Assembly: GCF_022374935.2 (NCBI RefSeq)
Contig: NZ_CP092430.2
Location: 3,224,001-3,288,000 of the forward strand
From: Mycolicibacter virginiensis
GTDB lineage: Bacteria; Actinomycetota; Actinomycetes; Mycobacteriales; Mycobacteriaceae
Direction: 5' to 3'
Length of the DNA stretch: 64,000 nucleotides
Position numbers and translations under genes: made by a program. The notes beneath the pieces were generated by a model. The model was given only the letters and a program-made list of their open reading frames with translations, was not told the origin of the DNA and did no database searches. Shown piece by piece: positions 1 to 11,051 of the stretch (position 1 is the stretch's first letter; every line of letters starts with the position of its first letter).

Positions 1-331
1 CGTACTGGGAGATCTGGTAGTTCTTCGGCTGGTCGGGATAGAAATAGTTCTTGCGGGCAAACCGGCACCAGGAGGCGATGTCGCAGTTGAGCGCCAGCCC
101 GATCCGGATCGCCGATTCGACCGCGGTGGCATTGAGCACCGGCAGCGAACCGGGCAGGCCCAGGCACACCGGACAGACCTGAGTATTCGGCTCGGCGCCG
201 AATGCCGTCGAGCATCCGCAGAACATCTTGGTGGCCGTAGACAGCTCGACGTGCACTTCCAGGCCCAGTACCGGGTCGAAGCGGGCGACGACGTCGTCGT
301 AATCGAGCAGTTCAGCGACAGCAGCGGTCAT
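1..331 (-). CDS. gatB: Aspartyl/glutamyl-tRNA amidotransferase subunit B, N-terminal part (cut by window edge)
   Basis: GatB is the tRNA-binding kinase and transamidation subunit of the GatCAB complex, which converts Glu-tRNA(Gln) and Asp-tRNA(Asn) to the amidated forms in the cytoplasm. The visible 110 residues begin [18 protein letters not shown] and contain the family signatures GLEVHVEL, the [12 protein letters not shown] block and [15 protein letters not shown]. Two cysteines (FCGCS) and the CPVC pair are the usual zinc ligands. The gene runs off the left edge. It lies on the same strand as gatA and gatC further right, but tenA, DUF2237, DUF732 and pfkA separate it from gatA, so it is not in one tight operon with them. 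Confidence 0.97.
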   Translation of the reverse strand, partial: MTAAVAELLDYDDVVARFDPVLGLEVHVELSTATKMFCGCSTAFGAEPNTQVCPVCLGLPGSLPVLNATAVESAIRIGLALNCDIASWCRFARKNYFYPDQPKNYQISQY

Positions 332-368
332 GGCGCAAAGTCTAGGTGACCCACTCAGCCAGACTTGG

Positions 369-1037
369 TCACACCGGCCAGTCCTCCATCCGGTAGGCGG
401 CGTCGAAGAACATCCATTCATAACGGGCGGCGGTGTGGAAATGCCGGCGCATCAGCTCCCACTCCGCTGCCGGCAGATGTGTACCGATGCGATCGGCGAC
501 GGCAAGCACCGCCTCGACCACCGCCTGATACTCCTGTCCCGCGTACGTATCGATCCAGCGCTGGAACAGCGGCTCCGGTGAGCCGTGGCGCTGCAGGTGC
601 TCACCCACCCGGGCGTAGACCCAGTAGCAGGGCAGCACTGCGGCGACGGCCTCGGCGTACGAGCCGGAGCCGGTGACCGCCAGCAGATAGCTGGTGTAGG
701 CCTGAGTCGTCGGGGCGATCGGCAGTGCGGCGGCAGCTTCGACGTCGACCCCCAGATCCGCCAGCAGCCCGGCATGCAGTTCCGCTTCGGCGGTGATCGC
801 CGCGCCTGCGTGCTCGGCGAACATCGTCAGCTCCGACTCGATCGGCGCCTTGGCCGCGCAGATCGCCAGTGCCCGCGCGTAACCGCGCAGGTAGTGCGCG
901 TCCTGTACCAGGTAGTAGCGAAACTGGTTGCGCCCCAAGGTTCCCTTGGTCAGACCGGTGACGAACGGATGCTCGCAGATCTGCCGGTAGATTCCGTCGA
1001 TATGCGCCCACAGCCGCTCCCGGTTCCGCTCGGTCAT
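369..1037 (-). CDS. tenA: TenA-family thiaminase II / aminopyrimidine aminohydrolase
   Basis: TenA proteins hydrolyse thiamine or, more usefully, the salvage intermediate aminomethyl-hydroxymethylpyrimidine amine, feeding pyrimidine back to thiamine synthesis. The 222-residue length is typical. The active-site residues of the cysteine-containing TenA class are visible: Asp46 in LVQDAHYL, Tyr114/Tyr117, Cys137 in LPCYWVY and Glu207 in RYEWMFF. The ATG start is preceded by GAGGT, close to it. The gene stands alone between gatB and a divergent DUF2237 gene, without other thiamine genes nearby, which suggests salvage rather than de novo synthesis. The TenA assignment is firm; the substrate is inferred from the family. 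Confidence 0.92.
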   Translation of the reverse strand: MTERNRERLWAHIDGIYRQICEHPFVTGLTKGTLGRNQFRYYLVQDAHYLRGYARALAICAAKAPIESELTMFAEHAGAAITAEAELHAGLLADLGVDVEAAAALPIAPTTQAYTSYLLAVTGSGSYAEAVAAVLPCYWVYARVGEHLQRHGSPEPLFQRWIDTYAGQEYQAVVEAVLAVADRIGTHLPAAEWELMRRHFHTAARYEWMFFDAAYRMEDWPV

Positions 1038-1074
1038 ACCTCACGGTAGGTGACGCCGCCCTAGACTGTGCCCC

Positions 1075-1461
1075 ATGCCCGACCGCAACGTACTGGGCGG
1101 CCCGCTGGAGCCGTGCGGCAGCGACCCGATCACCGGCTTCTACCGCGACGGCTGTTGCTCGTCAGGGCCCGAGGACATCGGACGGCACACGATTTGCGCC
1201 GTCGTCACCGGCGAATTCCTGGAACACCAGCGCTCGATCGGCAACGACCTGTCCACGCCGATGCCGGCCTACCGGTTCCCGGGGCTGGTGCCCGGCGATC
1301 GCTGGTGCGTCACCGCGCTGAACTGGTTGCGGGCCCACCGCGACGGCTGCGCCGCGCCGGTAGTGCTGGCCGCCACCCATGAACGCACTCTGGAGGTGGT
1401 CGCGCTGGAGGTGCTGGCCGACTACGCCGTCGACGTACCCGACGACCCAAGCGACCTGTGA
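1075..1461 (+). CDS. DUF2237 family protein
   Basis: This 128-residue protein matches the DUF2237 family of small, cysteine-containing bacterial proteins of unknown biochemical role. Visible family features are the opening NVLGGPLEPCG, the GFYRDGCCSSGPEDIGRHT block with paired cysteines, and the later GDRWCVTALNW segment with the conserved tryptophans and cysteine. The ATG follows 37 bases after the divergent tenA start, so the two genes probably share a short promoter region. No signal peptide or membrane segment is visible, so a cytoplasmic location is expected. Function is unknown; only the family is supported. Confidence 0.88.
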   Translation: MPDRNVLGGPLEPCGSDPITGFYRDGCCSSGPEDIGRHTICAVVTGEFLEHQRSIGNDLSTPMPAYRFPGLVPGDRWCVTALNWLRAHRDGCAAPVVLAATHERTLEVVALEVLADYAVDVPDDPSDL

Positions 1462-1484
1462 CCGAGGATCGCCGAACGCCCTGA

Positions 1485-1805
1485 TTACTGCTGCTGCTGG
1501 CGCCGCTTGACGTACAGGACGAATTCCTCGACCAGCAGGCCGTCTTCGGGGCAGTCGGCAATCACTGACCCGGCCAGCAGCCGCCCGGTCTGATCCTCCG
1601 GCAGACCACTGGTCGCCAAGATGTGATCGACAGCATGCCTGACCCCCGCCAGGTTCGGCTGTTCGTTGATCAATGCGCAGACGTCGCCACCGTGGTCGGT
1701 GACGTAATCGCCGATGAGGTCACCGCTGGCGTGGGCCGGCGTCGACAGCACCAGCCCCATCGGCAGACCGCACAGCACCGCGGCAGATAACGCCATCTTT
1801 CCCAT
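1485..1805 (-). CDS. Exported DUF732 protein
   Basis: This is a small mycobacterial exported protein of the DUF732 type. From the chosen start it begins MGKMALSAAVLCGLPMG, a short basic end and hydrophobic core that end in TPAHA, a plausible signal-peptidase site. The mature part has the DUF732 pattern: GDYVTDHGGDVCALI, a helical middle with GVRHAVDHIL, and a second cysteine in IADCPED, probably disulfide-bonded to the first. It ends in RRQQQQ. An in-frame ATG at 1829 would add eight residues, but they are acidic and weaken the signal peptide, so I prefer the later start. The role of DUF732 proteins is unknown. Confidence 0.85.
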   Translation of the reverse strand: MGKMALSAAVLCGLPMGLVLSTPAHASGDLIGDYVTDHGGDVCALINEQPNLAGVRHAVDHILATSGLPEDQTGRLLAGSVIADCPEDGLLVEEFVLYVKRRQQQQ

Positions 1806-1896
1806 ACCCCACCCCCAGCCTTCATCCATCAGGCAACACGAAGCACAACCTCACCATTGTGAGGTCATTTCGCGATGTTGTCACGCCACACGCGCG

Positions 1897-2928
1897 TCAG
1901 CCGAAGAACGCCGCCGCATCGTCGTAGCGGCTCTGCGGCACCACTTTGAGCTGTCGGACCGAGTCGGCCAACGCCACCCTGCCGATCTCCTGCCCACGCA
2001 GCGACACCATCATTCCGTATTCGCCGGCGTGGGCGGCGTCCGCGGCGTTGACGCCGAAGCGGGTCGCGAGCACGCGATCGTAGGCGGTCGGGGTTCCGCC
2101 GCGCTGCACGTGGCCCAGCACCGTGGTGCGGACTTCCTTCTTGACGCGCCTTTCGATTTCGACAGCGAGCTGGGCGGCAACACCGGTGAACCGCTCGTGG
2201 CCAAACTCGTCGACGCCGCCAGCGCGTAACTCCATGGAGCCCGCAGCGGGTTTGGCGCCTTCGGCGACGACGCAGATGAAGTGTGACGACCCGTGCTGGA
2301 AGCGTTGTTTGACCAGCCGGCACACCTCTTCGACATCGAAGGGTTGCTCGGGGATCAGTGTCATGTGCGCACCGGTGGCCAGGCCGGCGTTGAGCGCAAT
2401 CCAGCCGGCGTGGCGGCCCATCACCTCGACCAGCATGACCCGCTGGTGAGATTCGGCGGTGGAGTGCAGCCGGTCAATGGCGTCGGTGGCGACCTGCAGG
2501 GCGGTGTCGTGGCCGAATGTGACGTCGGTGCAGTCGATGTCGTTGTCGATGGTCTTGGGCACCCCGACCACCGGGACGTTCTCCTGCGACAGCCAGTGCG
2601 CCGCAGTCAAGGTGCCCTCACCGCCAATAGGGATAAGCACATCGATGCCGTTGTCGTCGAGGGTCTGCTTCACCTGATCCAGGCCGGCGCGCAGCTTGTC
2701 CGGGTTCACCCGGGCGGTCCCGAGCATGGTGCCGCCCTTGGCCAACAGCCGGTCGTTGCGGTCGTCATTGGCCAACTGGACGCGTCGGTTCTCCAACAGA
2801 CCGCGCCAGCCGTCTTGGAAGCCAACCACCGTGGAGCCATAGCGGGCGTCGCAGGTGCGCACCACCGCCCTGATCACCGCGTTCAATCCGGGACAGTCGC
2901 CGCCGCCGGTGAGCACTCCTATCCGCAT
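1897..2928 (-). CDS. pfkA: ATP-dependent 6-phosphofructokinase
   Basis: This enzyme phosphorylates fructose 6-phosphate to fructose 1,6-bisphosphate, the committed step of glycolysis. The 343-residue protein starts [11 protein letters not shown], with the phosphate-binding GGGD at residues 8-11. It then shows IGGEGTL, where the glycine marks ATP rather than pyrophosphate use, the catalytic PKTIDNDI segment, MGRHAGWIA and the C-terminal VLGHVQRGG. It is almost collinear with M. tuberculosis PfkA (Rv3010c). An ATG three codons upstream (MGTMRIG) exists, but the family begins at the second methionine. It follows gatA on the same strand, separated by a terminator-like palindrome, so it may have its own promoter. 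Confidence 0.97.
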   Translation of the reverse strand: MRIGVLTGGGDCPGLNAVIRAVVRTCDARYGSTVVGFQDGWRGLLENRRVQLANDDRNDRLLAKGGTMLGTARVNPDKLRAGLDQVKQTLDDNGIDVLIPIGGEGTLTAAHWLSQENVPVVGVPKTIDNDIDCTDVTFGHDTALQVATDAIDRLHSTAESHQRVMLVEVMGRHAGWIALNAGLATGAHMTLIPEQPFDVEEVCRLVKQRFQHGSSHFICVVAEGAKPAAGSMELRAGGVDEFGHERFTGVAAQLAVEIERRVKKEVRTTVLGHVQRGGTPTAYDRVLATRFGVNAADAAHAGEYGMMVSLRGQEIGRVALADSVRQLKVVPQSRYDDAAAFFG

Positions 2929-2965
2929 AGTGCCCATCTTGCCGGGTCGGCTGCGTCTTCACCGG

Positions 2966-3023
2966 CGAGCAGACGTAAAAGCTCCCAATTCACCGCGTTT
3001 CAGGGCGCTTTTGTGTCTGCTCG
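2966..3023. terminator. GAGCAGACG-type palindrome between gatA and pfkA
   Basis: The arms are CGAGCAGACGTAAAAGC (2966-2982) and GCTTTTGTGTCTGCTCG (3007-3023), which pair at 15 of 17 positions around a 24-nt loop. The sequence sits six bases after the gatA stop and about 40 bases before the pfkA start. A second palindrome with the same GAGCAGACGYRAAAGC arm is at 19575-19630. I infer a bidirectional terminator or a dispersed palindromic repeat used as one. Confidence 0.7.
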
Positions 3024-3028
3024 GCGGA

Positions 3029-4510
3029 CTAAATCGCGCTGGCCAGCTCCCCGCGGGCGGCCTCATAGGCCGCACCCACCCGGTACAGCCGATCATCGGC
3101 CAGCGCCGGCGCCATGATCTGCAGGCCGACCGGCAGCCCATCGTCGGCGGAGAGCCCGGACGGCACCGACATGCCGCAGTGTCCGGCCAGGTTCAGCGGC
3201 AGGGTGCACAAGTCGAACAGGTACATGGCCAGCGGGTCGTCGACCTTCTCCCCCAACCGGAATGCCGTGGTGGGCGTCGTCGGCGAGATCAGCACGTCCA
3301 CCGACTTGTACGCCTCGTCGAGGTCGCGCGCGATCAGCGTGCGCACCTTCTGCGCCTGGTTGTAGTAGGCGTCGTAGTAGCCCGCCGACAGCGCGTAGGT
3401 GCCGAGCATGATGCGGCGCTTGACTTCTGGGCCGAAGCCGGCCGCGCGGGTCAGCGCCATCACTTCCTCGGCGCTGTGGGTTCCGTCGTCGCCGACCCGC
3501 AGCCCGAAACGCATCGCATCGAAGCGGGCCAGGTTGGACGACACCTCCGAGGGCAGGATCAAGTAGTAGGCGCTCAGCGAGTAGTCGAAGTGCGGACAGT
3601 CCACCTCGGAGATCTGCGCGCCCAGCGCTTTCAACTGTTCGACGGCGGCGTTGAACGACGCCAGCACACCTGGCTGGTAGCCCTCGCCGCTGTGCAGCTG
3701 ACGCACTACCCCGATCCGCACCCCCGACAGATCACCGGTAGCCCCGGCGCGTGCGGCGCCCACGACGTCGGGCACCGGTACGTCCAGGGAGGTGGAGTCG
3801 CGCGGGTCATACCCGGCGATCACCGAGTGCAGCAGCGCGGTGTCGGCCACCGTGCGTGCGCACGGCCCGCCCTGGTCCAGCGACGACGCGCACGCCACCA
3901 ATCCGTAGCGGCTCACGGTGCCGTAGGTGGGTTTGACGCCGACGGTCGCGGTCAGCGCGGCCGGCTGGCGAATCGAGCCGCCGGTGTCGGTGCCGATGGC
4001 CAGTGGCGCCTGGAATGCGGCCAATGCCGCGGCACTGCCGCCGCCGGAGCCGCCCGGCACGCGCTCGACATCCCACGGGTTGCGGGTCGCACCGTAGGCG
4101 GAGTTCTCCGTCGACGAGCCCATGGCGAATTCGTCCATGTTGGTCTTGCCCAGGATCGGGATGCCCGCTGCGCGCAGGCGCGCCGTGACGGTCGCGTCGT
4201 AGGGGGCCCGCCAGCCCTCCAGGATCTTCGATCCGCACGTGGTGGGCGCGTCGACGGTGGTGAACACGTCCTTGAGTGCCAACGGGACCCCGGCCAGCGC
4301 CGACGGCGCCTCACCGGCGGCAATCGCCTTGTCGGCGGCCTCCGCGGCGGCCAGGGCTTCATCGGCCCCGACGTGCAGGAAAGCTCCGTACCGGTCGTCG
4401 GTGGCCGCGATCTGGTCGAGGTGGGCGCGGGTGACCTCGACCGAGGACACCTCGCGGGCGGCGATCTTGGACGCCAAGGTGGCCGCGTCGGATCGGATCA
4501 GCTCACTCAC
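3029..4510 (-). CDS. gatA: Glutamyl-tRNA(Gln) amidotransferase subunit A
   Basis: GatA is the glutaminase subunit of GatCAB. It releases ammonia from glutamine for transfer to mischarged tRNA. At 493 residues it has normal length. The amidase signature is complete: the lysine in [10 protein letters not shown], the first serine in [11 protein letters not shown] and the nucleophile serine in [12 protein letters not shown], giving the Ser-cisSer-Lys triad. [19 protein letters not shown] is also present. Its ATG overlaps the gatC stop by four bases (ATGA), so the two are translationally coupled. gatB is not adjacent but lies about 2.7 kb downstream on the same strand. Confidence 0.97.
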   Translation of the reverse strand: MSELIRSDAATLASKIAAREVSSVEVTRAHLDQIAATDDRYGAFLHVGADEALAAAEAADKAIAAGEAPSALAGVPLALKDVFTTVDAPTTCGSKILEGWRAPYDATVTARLRAAGIPILGKTNMDEFAMGSSTENSAYGATRNPWDVERVPGGSGGGSAAALAAFQAPLAIGTDTGGSIRQPAALTATVGVKPTYGTVSRYGLVACASSLDQGGPCARTVADTALLHSVIAGYDPRDSTSLDVPVPDVVGAARAGATGDLSGVRIGVVRQLHSGEGYQPGVLASFNAAVEQLKALGAQISEVDCPHFDYSLSAYYLILPSEVSSNLARFDAMRFGLRVGDDGTHSAEEVMALTRAAGFGPEVKRRIMLGTYALSAGYYDAYYNQAQKVRTLIARDLDEAYKSVDVLISPTTPTTAFRLGEKVDDPLAMYLFDLCTLPLNLAGHCGMSVPSGLSADDGLPVGLQIMAPALADDRLYRVGAAYEAARGELASAI

Positions 4511-4806
4511 TGGCTCTCCCCCAGGATCTGCGGAACCGCGAAGCGGTTCTCGGCGGCGCGCGGCGCGGCGGCCAGCGCCTCGGCCTGGCTCAACCCGGCG
4601 ACGATCTCGTCCGGCCGGGTGACGTTGACGTCCTTGAGCGGGTTATCGGTCGCCTCGACGCCAGTGACGTCGACTGCCTGAATCGTGCTGACATGGGTCA
4701 GGATCGCATCAAGCTGGCCAGCAAAGCCGTCCAACTCGGCGTCGGTCAGCGCCAGCCGGGCCAACCGGGCCAGGTGAGCTACGTCGTCACGAGAGATCTG
4801 GGACAC
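4507..4806 (-). CDS. gatC: Glutamyl-tRNA(Gln) amidotransferase subunit C
   Basis: GatC is the small chaperone-like subunit that wraps around GatA and stabilises the GatCAB complex. I chose the GTG that gives [16 protein letters not shown], because family members start exactly there; the longer frame adds nine residues without family support. The 99-residue protein carries [21 protein letters not shown] helices and ends with the conserved [11 protein letters not shown] and RFAVPQIL. The stop overlaps the gatA start. The gene begins 18 bases from the edge of the 53-bp tandem repeat array, so its promoter must lie within or beyond the repeats. Confidence 0.95.
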   Translation of the reverse strand: MSQISRDDVAHLARLARLALTDAELDGFAGQLDAILTHVSTIQAVDVTGVEATDNPLKDVNVTRPDEIVAGLSQAEALAAAPRAAENRFAVPQILGESQ

Positions 4807-4823
4807 GGGTGCAAAGCCTAGCG

Positions 4824-5096
4824 TCGGTCGCAAGCGCGGCGAAGCCGGGCGCGGCGGGCCGACGCCATCGGATCAGTCGGTCGCAAGCGCGGCGAAGCCG
4901 GGCGCGGCGGGCCGACGCCATCGGATCAGTCGGTCGCAAGCGCGGCGAAGCCGGGCGCGGCGGGCCGACGCCATCGGATCAGTCGGTCGCAAGCGCGGCG
5001 AAGCCGGGCGCGGCGGGCCGACGCCATCGGATCAGTCGGTCGCAAGCGCGGCGAAGCCGGGCGCGGCGGGCCGACGCCATCGGATCAGTCGGTCGC
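4824..5096. repeat. 53-bp MIRU-like tandem repeat, five copies plus 8 bases
   Basis: The 380-base spacer between the divergent gatC and ACT-domain genes is mostly one tandem array. The unit starts TCGGTCGCAAGCGCGGCGAA and repeats exactly every 53 bases at 4824, 4877, 4930, 4983 and 5036, followed by TCGGTCGC at 5089-5096. The copies look identical by eye. Since 53 is not a multiple of three, the reading frame rotates in each copy, so the open frame across it is not a gene. Right of the array (5097-5186) I see only an imperfect palindrome at 5127-5152 and the leader of the ACT gene. The length and setting resemble mycobacterial interspersed repetitive units, and related copies lie at 47136-47336 and 54970-55013. 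Confidence 0.95.
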
Positions 5097-5186
5097 TCAC
5101 GTCGAGCGTAAAGCCAGCGTGCGGTAGCGAGCGTGAAGTCAGACTCACTCGCGGCGGGCCAGGACGCGCTGTGGGAAGGTTTGCCC

Positions 5187-7972
<2,786 letters not shown>

Positions 7973-7998
7973 TTATCTGCTCTGACTACCCTGGCGGC

Positions 7999-8394
7999 AT
8001 GCCGCACCCGATCATGTACCGCGACGACGACCCTGGTCTGGCGGAGCTGCGACGCGTCGCGCTGGGCTTTCCCGAAGCCTTCGAGAAGATCTCCCATGGC
8101 CGCCCGGTGTTCTGCGCACCCAAGATGTTCGCGATATACGGCGGTAACAGCAAGGCCACCGGCGCGATGGTGCCTTACCCCCATGCGCTGCTGGTGAAGG
8201 TCGATGAGTCCGAGCGACGGGCGCTCGCACAAGACCCGCGATTCTTCTTGCCGATGTATCTGGGCCCGTCCGGCTGGCTGGGACTGGATTTCGATGCAGC
8301 TGAGGTGGATTGGGACGAGGTCGGCGAGCTGGTCGACGCCTCGTTTCGGCTGACCGCATCGGCGCGGTTGATCCGATCTCTGGACGGGGACTAA
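7999..8394 (+). CDS. MmcQ/YjbR-family protein
   Basis: This 131-residue protein belongs to the MmcQ/YjbR fold, a small double-wing-like domain often annotated as DNA-binding, though that activity is not established for most members. Visible features are RRVALGFPEAFEKISHGRPVF near the N-terminus (broken here as LGFPEAFEK and SHGRPVF), the basic KMFAIYGG strand, HALLVKVDE, and FFLPMYLGPSGWLGL in the centre. No signal peptide or transmembrane segment is seen. It diverges from ligA with a 35-base spacer and converges with the ArsR gene, overlapping its stop by four bases. The specific function is unknown. Confidence 0.85.
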   Translation: MPHPIMYRDDDPGLAELRRVALGFPEAFEKISHGRPVFCAPKMFAIYGGNSKATGAMVPYPHALLVKVDESERRALAQDPRFFLPMYLGPSGWLGLDFDAAEVDWDEVGELVDASFRLTASARLIRSLDGD

Positions 8395-8714
8395 TCCTCG
8401 CCGTTCTCCACGAACGCCCGCAGCCGCTCAATCGCGGCGTCCCAGCGGCGCGACAGTCCGGTGAGGTAGTCGCTGGCTTCGGCCAGCTGCTGCGGCCGTA
8501 CTGCCCAGATGCGTTCGCGGCCACGACGACTGCTGGTGACCAGACCCACCGTCTCCAACAGCTGCAGGTGCTTGGTGGCCGCCTGGCGCGTCACCGGAAT
8601 CGCGTGGGTGAGCTGCGAGGTCGAACACGGCCCGCCTTCGCAGAGGCGCCCGATGATCCGCAGCCGGTTCGGGTCGCCGAGCGCATCGAAAACCGGTGCC
8701 TCAATGCTCGTCAC
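8391..8714 (-). CDS. ArsR-family winged-helix regulator
   Basis: The 107-residue protein starts VTSIEAPVFDALGDPNRLRI, the standard ArsR opening, and continues with the helix-turn-helix CSTSQLTHAIPVTRQAATKHLQ and a wing around VTSSRRGRERIW. There is no CxC metal motif in the recognition helix, so it is the non-metal type that partners SRPBCC proteins. Its GTG overlaps the stop of the SRPBCC gene (GTGA), so the pair is co-translated. This open frame continues far upstream to 9629, but that extension lies antisense or out of frame to real genes and I reject it. It probably autoregulates the pair; the signal is unknown. Confidence 0.9.
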   Translation of the reverse strand: MTSIEAPVFDALGDPNRLRIIGRLCEGGPCSTSQLTHAIPVTRQAATKHLQLLETVGLVTSSRRGRERIWAVRPQQLAEASDYLTGLSRRWDAAIERLRAFVENGED

Positions 8715-9196
8715 GTCCGCTGCAACTCCAGGTATCGGCGCACCAATCTGAGCTGATGCGCCCAGCCGTCGGCGTTGGCCTCGAATGCGGTCGATCGCCG
8801 CGACGGCGGCAGCGCGTCGAAACCGCTCTCGACAATGGTGAGCAATACCCCGTCGGGCGTCTCGGCCAAGGTGAACTCCACTAGCGTCATCGGTTCGTCC
8901 TCGACGTCGGCGTCGACGGCGAACGGGTGCCAGCGGTAGGCGAACCGCCGCTGCGGTTCGACCGCGACGACGTGCCAGGTTCCCCGGTTCCCGGCATGGG
9001 GCTCCTGTAGCCGTGCGACTTCGGCGTCGACGCTGGTCGGGGTGACCGCCCCGGTCACGGCGGTGCCGGCGACGAACGGCCCGTCGAACCGGACGCCGAA
9101 CCACTGCCCGAACTCCCCCGAGTCGCTGATCGCGCGCCACACCCGCTCCAGCGTCGCGCGCAGCACGACCTGTTTCTCCATACGATCGGCACTCAT
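8711..9196 (-). CDS. SRPBCC (AHSA1-like) domain protein
   Basis: This 161-residue protein is an activator-of-Hsp90-homologue-like START/SRPBCC protein, a fold with a large hydrophobic pocket. It shows the family opening VVLRATLERVWRAISDSGEF, the WFGVRFDGPF strand, a central RFAYRWHP strand, and the closing long helix GWAHQLRLVRRYLE. The start is the ATG giving MSADRMEKQ, because GGGAGG lies six bases upstream; the TTG two codons earlier sits inside that spacing. It is followed immediately by an ArsR gene with a GTGA overlap, an arrangement often seen for SRPBCC-ArsR pairs. Ligand and role are unknown. Confidence 0.9.
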   Translation of the reverse strand: MSADRMEKQVVLRATLERVWRAISDSGEFGQWFGVRFDGPFVAGTAVTGAVTPTSVDAEVARLQEPHAGNRGTWHVVAVEPQRRFAYRWHPFAVDADVEDEPMTLVEFTLAETPDGVLLTIVESGFDALPPSRRSTAFEANADGWAHQLRLVRRYLELQRT

Positions 9197-9262
9197 ATGC
9201 AACCTCCCGGTTGCCTTTCAGTACAGCAGGCCGACGATCAATGCGCAACCTTTTAGTTGCTT

Positions 9263-10276
9263 TTAGATCGCCTCGGGGTCGCTGGCCAGCGCCTCGCCCA
9301 CCTTGCGCACCAGCCCTACCGCGGTGCGCGCCCACGCAGCGCCGGCGCCGGCCATCCCGCAGACCGGGCTGATCCCGACCCGCTCGGCCAGCACCGAGCG
9401 GGGGAATCCGATCCGGTCGGTGATCGCCGCGACCGCGGTCGCCAGCTCTTCGACGTCGGGCGTCCGCGCCGGGGCGAGCGCGGGAACCAGCCCCATCACC
9501 ACGGTGCGACCGGAGTCGACGAAGGCGCCGATCTGGTCGTAATCGCTCGCTTCCAACCCGGTGCAGTCCAACGCCACCGCAGTGATAGCGCTGCGCTGCA
9601 ACACATTCCACGGAAGTCCCGATGCACAACTGTGCACCAGCACCTCGCCCCCGATGGTGTCGGCGCAGCCGTCGAGCAGCGCAGTGGCCACCGCCTCGTC
9701 GATGGCGGCCACCGGGCTCAACGCGGTCACGCCGGCCAGCCGGCCGGTCACCGCGGCGGCCAGGGACGGCTCGTCGAGCTGCACGATCACCGGCGTGTCG
9801 AGCCGGCGCGACAGGTCGGCCCGGTGCGACTTGAGGCCCTCGGCCAAAGACGCGGCCAGGTCCCGCACCGCACCAGGGTCAGTGATCGCTCGGTGCCCAT
9901 TGGCCAGCTCCACCTCCGCGGCCAAGGTCAGTGGACCGGCAGCCTGCACCTTGACCGGGTGGCCGCTACCACGCAGGCCGGCGACTTCCCATGCCTCTTC
10001 CAGCGCATCGGCGTCCTCACCGAGCAGGCTCACCGCGCGCCGGCTCACCGCTCCGGGACGCGCCGCCAGCCGGTAGCCGCGCGGCGCGGTGTCGATGGCG
10101 ATGTCGACCAGCAGCGCGCCGCTGCGACCGATCATGTCGGCACCCACCCCGCGCCCCGGCAGCTCAACCAGGTGGGCCAGGCTGCCGCCCAACTCACCGA
10201 CCACCACCTCGGCCGCTGCGCGCGCCGAGGTGCCCGGCCACGACCCCAGTCCGGTCCCAGTGGCGAAAGCACTCAC
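9263..10276 (-). CDS. Short MetE-like (cobalamin-independent methionine synthase C-terminal half) protein, Rv3015c-like
   Basis: The 337-residue protein matches only the catalytic C-terminal barrel of MetE. The zinc ligands of that barrel are kept: HSC in EVLVHSCASGLPW and the distal cysteine in ISPVCGMAGAG. LDEPSLAAAV corresponds to the strand preceding the substrate site. It begins VSAFATGTGLGSWPGT, as does Rv3015c, so I take the GTG start; an ATG eight codons upstream (MSLQYGCP) is possible. Without the N-terminal half it may use another methyl donor or act as an unrelated methyltransferase. It diverges from lpqA with a short spacer. Confidence 0.85.
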   Translation of the reverse strand: MSAFATGTGLGSWPGTSARAAAEVVVGELGGSLAHLVELPGRGVGADMIGRSGALLVDIAIDTAPRGYRLAARPGAVSRRAVSLLGEDADALEEAWEVAGLRGSGHPVKVQAAGPLTLAAEVELANGHRAITDPGAVRDLAASLAEGLKSHRADLSRRLDTPVIVQLDEPSLAAAVTGRLAGVTALSPVAAIDEAVATALLDGCADTIGGEVLVHSCASGLPWNVLQRSAITAVALDCTGLEASDYDQIGAFVDSGRTVVMGLVPALAPARTPDVEELATAVAAITDRIGFPRSVLAERVGISPVCGMAGAGAAWARTAVGLVRKVGEALASDPEAI

Positions 10277-10328
10277 CGGGCAACCGTATTGAAGTGACAT
10301 GACCCCGGGCACGGCGGGCTAGCCTTCG

Positions 10329-10961
10329 ATGGTGAGGATGACGCGGCTGGTGCCGATCTGGGTGGTGGCTGCAGCGGTGGTGGGCTGCACCCGCCTGGTC
10401 GATGGGACGGCACTGCCCCCCGCGGCGCTGCCGGCGCCTGCCGGCGTCGTGGATCTCGGCCGGATCATGCTCGGTACCCCCCGGATGCGCGCCATCGTCG
10501 GTGCCGACGAGCAGCTGACGGTCATCCCCACCATGGATTCCAGCTCTCCCACGGACATCGACGACCTCGCCGCCACCATCCCGCCGCCGTGCCGCTTCAT
10601 CTTCGCCGAGACCGCGGTGTTCGGATCTACCGCGACGCGTTTCCACAAGACCACCTACCAGTACCCGCCCAAGGCCGCGCTGGTCTCCGAGGGCGCTGCC
10701 ATCTACCCCGACACCGCGGCCGCCCATCACGTGCTCGACGTGTTGGTGGCCAGGGTCGCCGAGTGCGCCGACACCTCGGCCGGGCCGGGGCTGGTCAGCG
10801 ACTGGGATGCCGACGGCGCGTCCCTGCGTACCCACGCCGGGGACTGTGGCCGGGCCTATCAGGTCAAGTCGGTGGTGCTGTTGGAAGTCACCTACTGCGG
10901 CTTTTCCGAGTCTGACGCCGATTTGGTGGTGACGAACATGGCTTCGGCGGTGCCCGGGTAG
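10329..10961 (+). CDS. lpqA: Lipoprotein with PknH-type sensor domain (LpqA-like)
   Basis: The protein begins MVRMTRLVPIWVVAAAVVGC. The hydrophobic signal ends in a lipobox with Cys20, so it should be lipidated and anchored on the outer face of the cytoplasmic membrane. The mature part, about 190 residues, resembles the extracellular sensor domain of PknH and related Lpp proteins: conserved cysteines in PPPCRFIF, VAECADTS, HAGDCGRAY and VTYCGFS probably form two disulfides. The position between the MetE-like gene and mnmA is that of lpqA (Rv3016). In M. tuberculosis a cluster of esx and PPE genes follows lpqA; here mnmA follows directly. Confidence 0.88.
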   Translation: MVRMTRLVPIWVVAAAVVGCTRLVDGTALPPAALPAPAGVVDLGRIMLGTPRMRAIVGADEQLTVIPTMDSSSPTDIDDLAATIPPPCRFIFAETAVFGSTATRFHKTTYQYPPKAALVSEGAAIYPDTAAAHHVLDVLVARVAECADTSAGPGLVSDWDADGASLRTHAGDCGRAYQVKSVVLLEVTYCGFSESDADLVVTNMASAVPG

Positions 10962-10973
10962 GCGCACTGCCCT

Positions 10974-11040
10974 GCGCCGAACGTGCATCCAGGGCGAAAA
11001 AATCGCCGCCGGATCGTCGCACTCAGTACACGTTCGACGC
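10974..11040. terminator. Nested palindrome between convergent lpqA and mnmA
   Basis: The outer arms GCGCCGAACGTG (10974-10985) and CACGTTCGACGC (11029-11040) pair at 11 of 12 positions. Inside is a second hairpin, GGCGA and TCGCC, around a run of A residues at 10993-11007. It separates two convergent genes, so a bidirectional terminator is the simplest reading. The A run gives U-tract character on the minus strand. Confidence 0.65.
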
Positions 11041-11051
11041 TAAAGCTGACG

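Noticed and set aside
2855..4681. 608-codon open frame antisense to gatA
   Set aside because: It mirrors gatA and gatC codon bias, and no motif or start supports it.
4824..5096. CRISPR array
   Set aside because: The repeats are contiguous with no variable spacers, and no cas genes are nearby.
4809..5111. Open frame of 100 codons through the 53-bp repeats
   Set aside because: It is produced by the tandem repeat itself; 53 is not a multiple of three, so the frame rotates with each copy and no family is recognisable.
8715..9629. Upstream extension of the ArsR gene to a 412-residue protein
   Set aside because: The extension lies over the SRPBCC and MetE-like genes in other frames, is arginine-rich low-complexity, and the GTGA overlap marks the real start.
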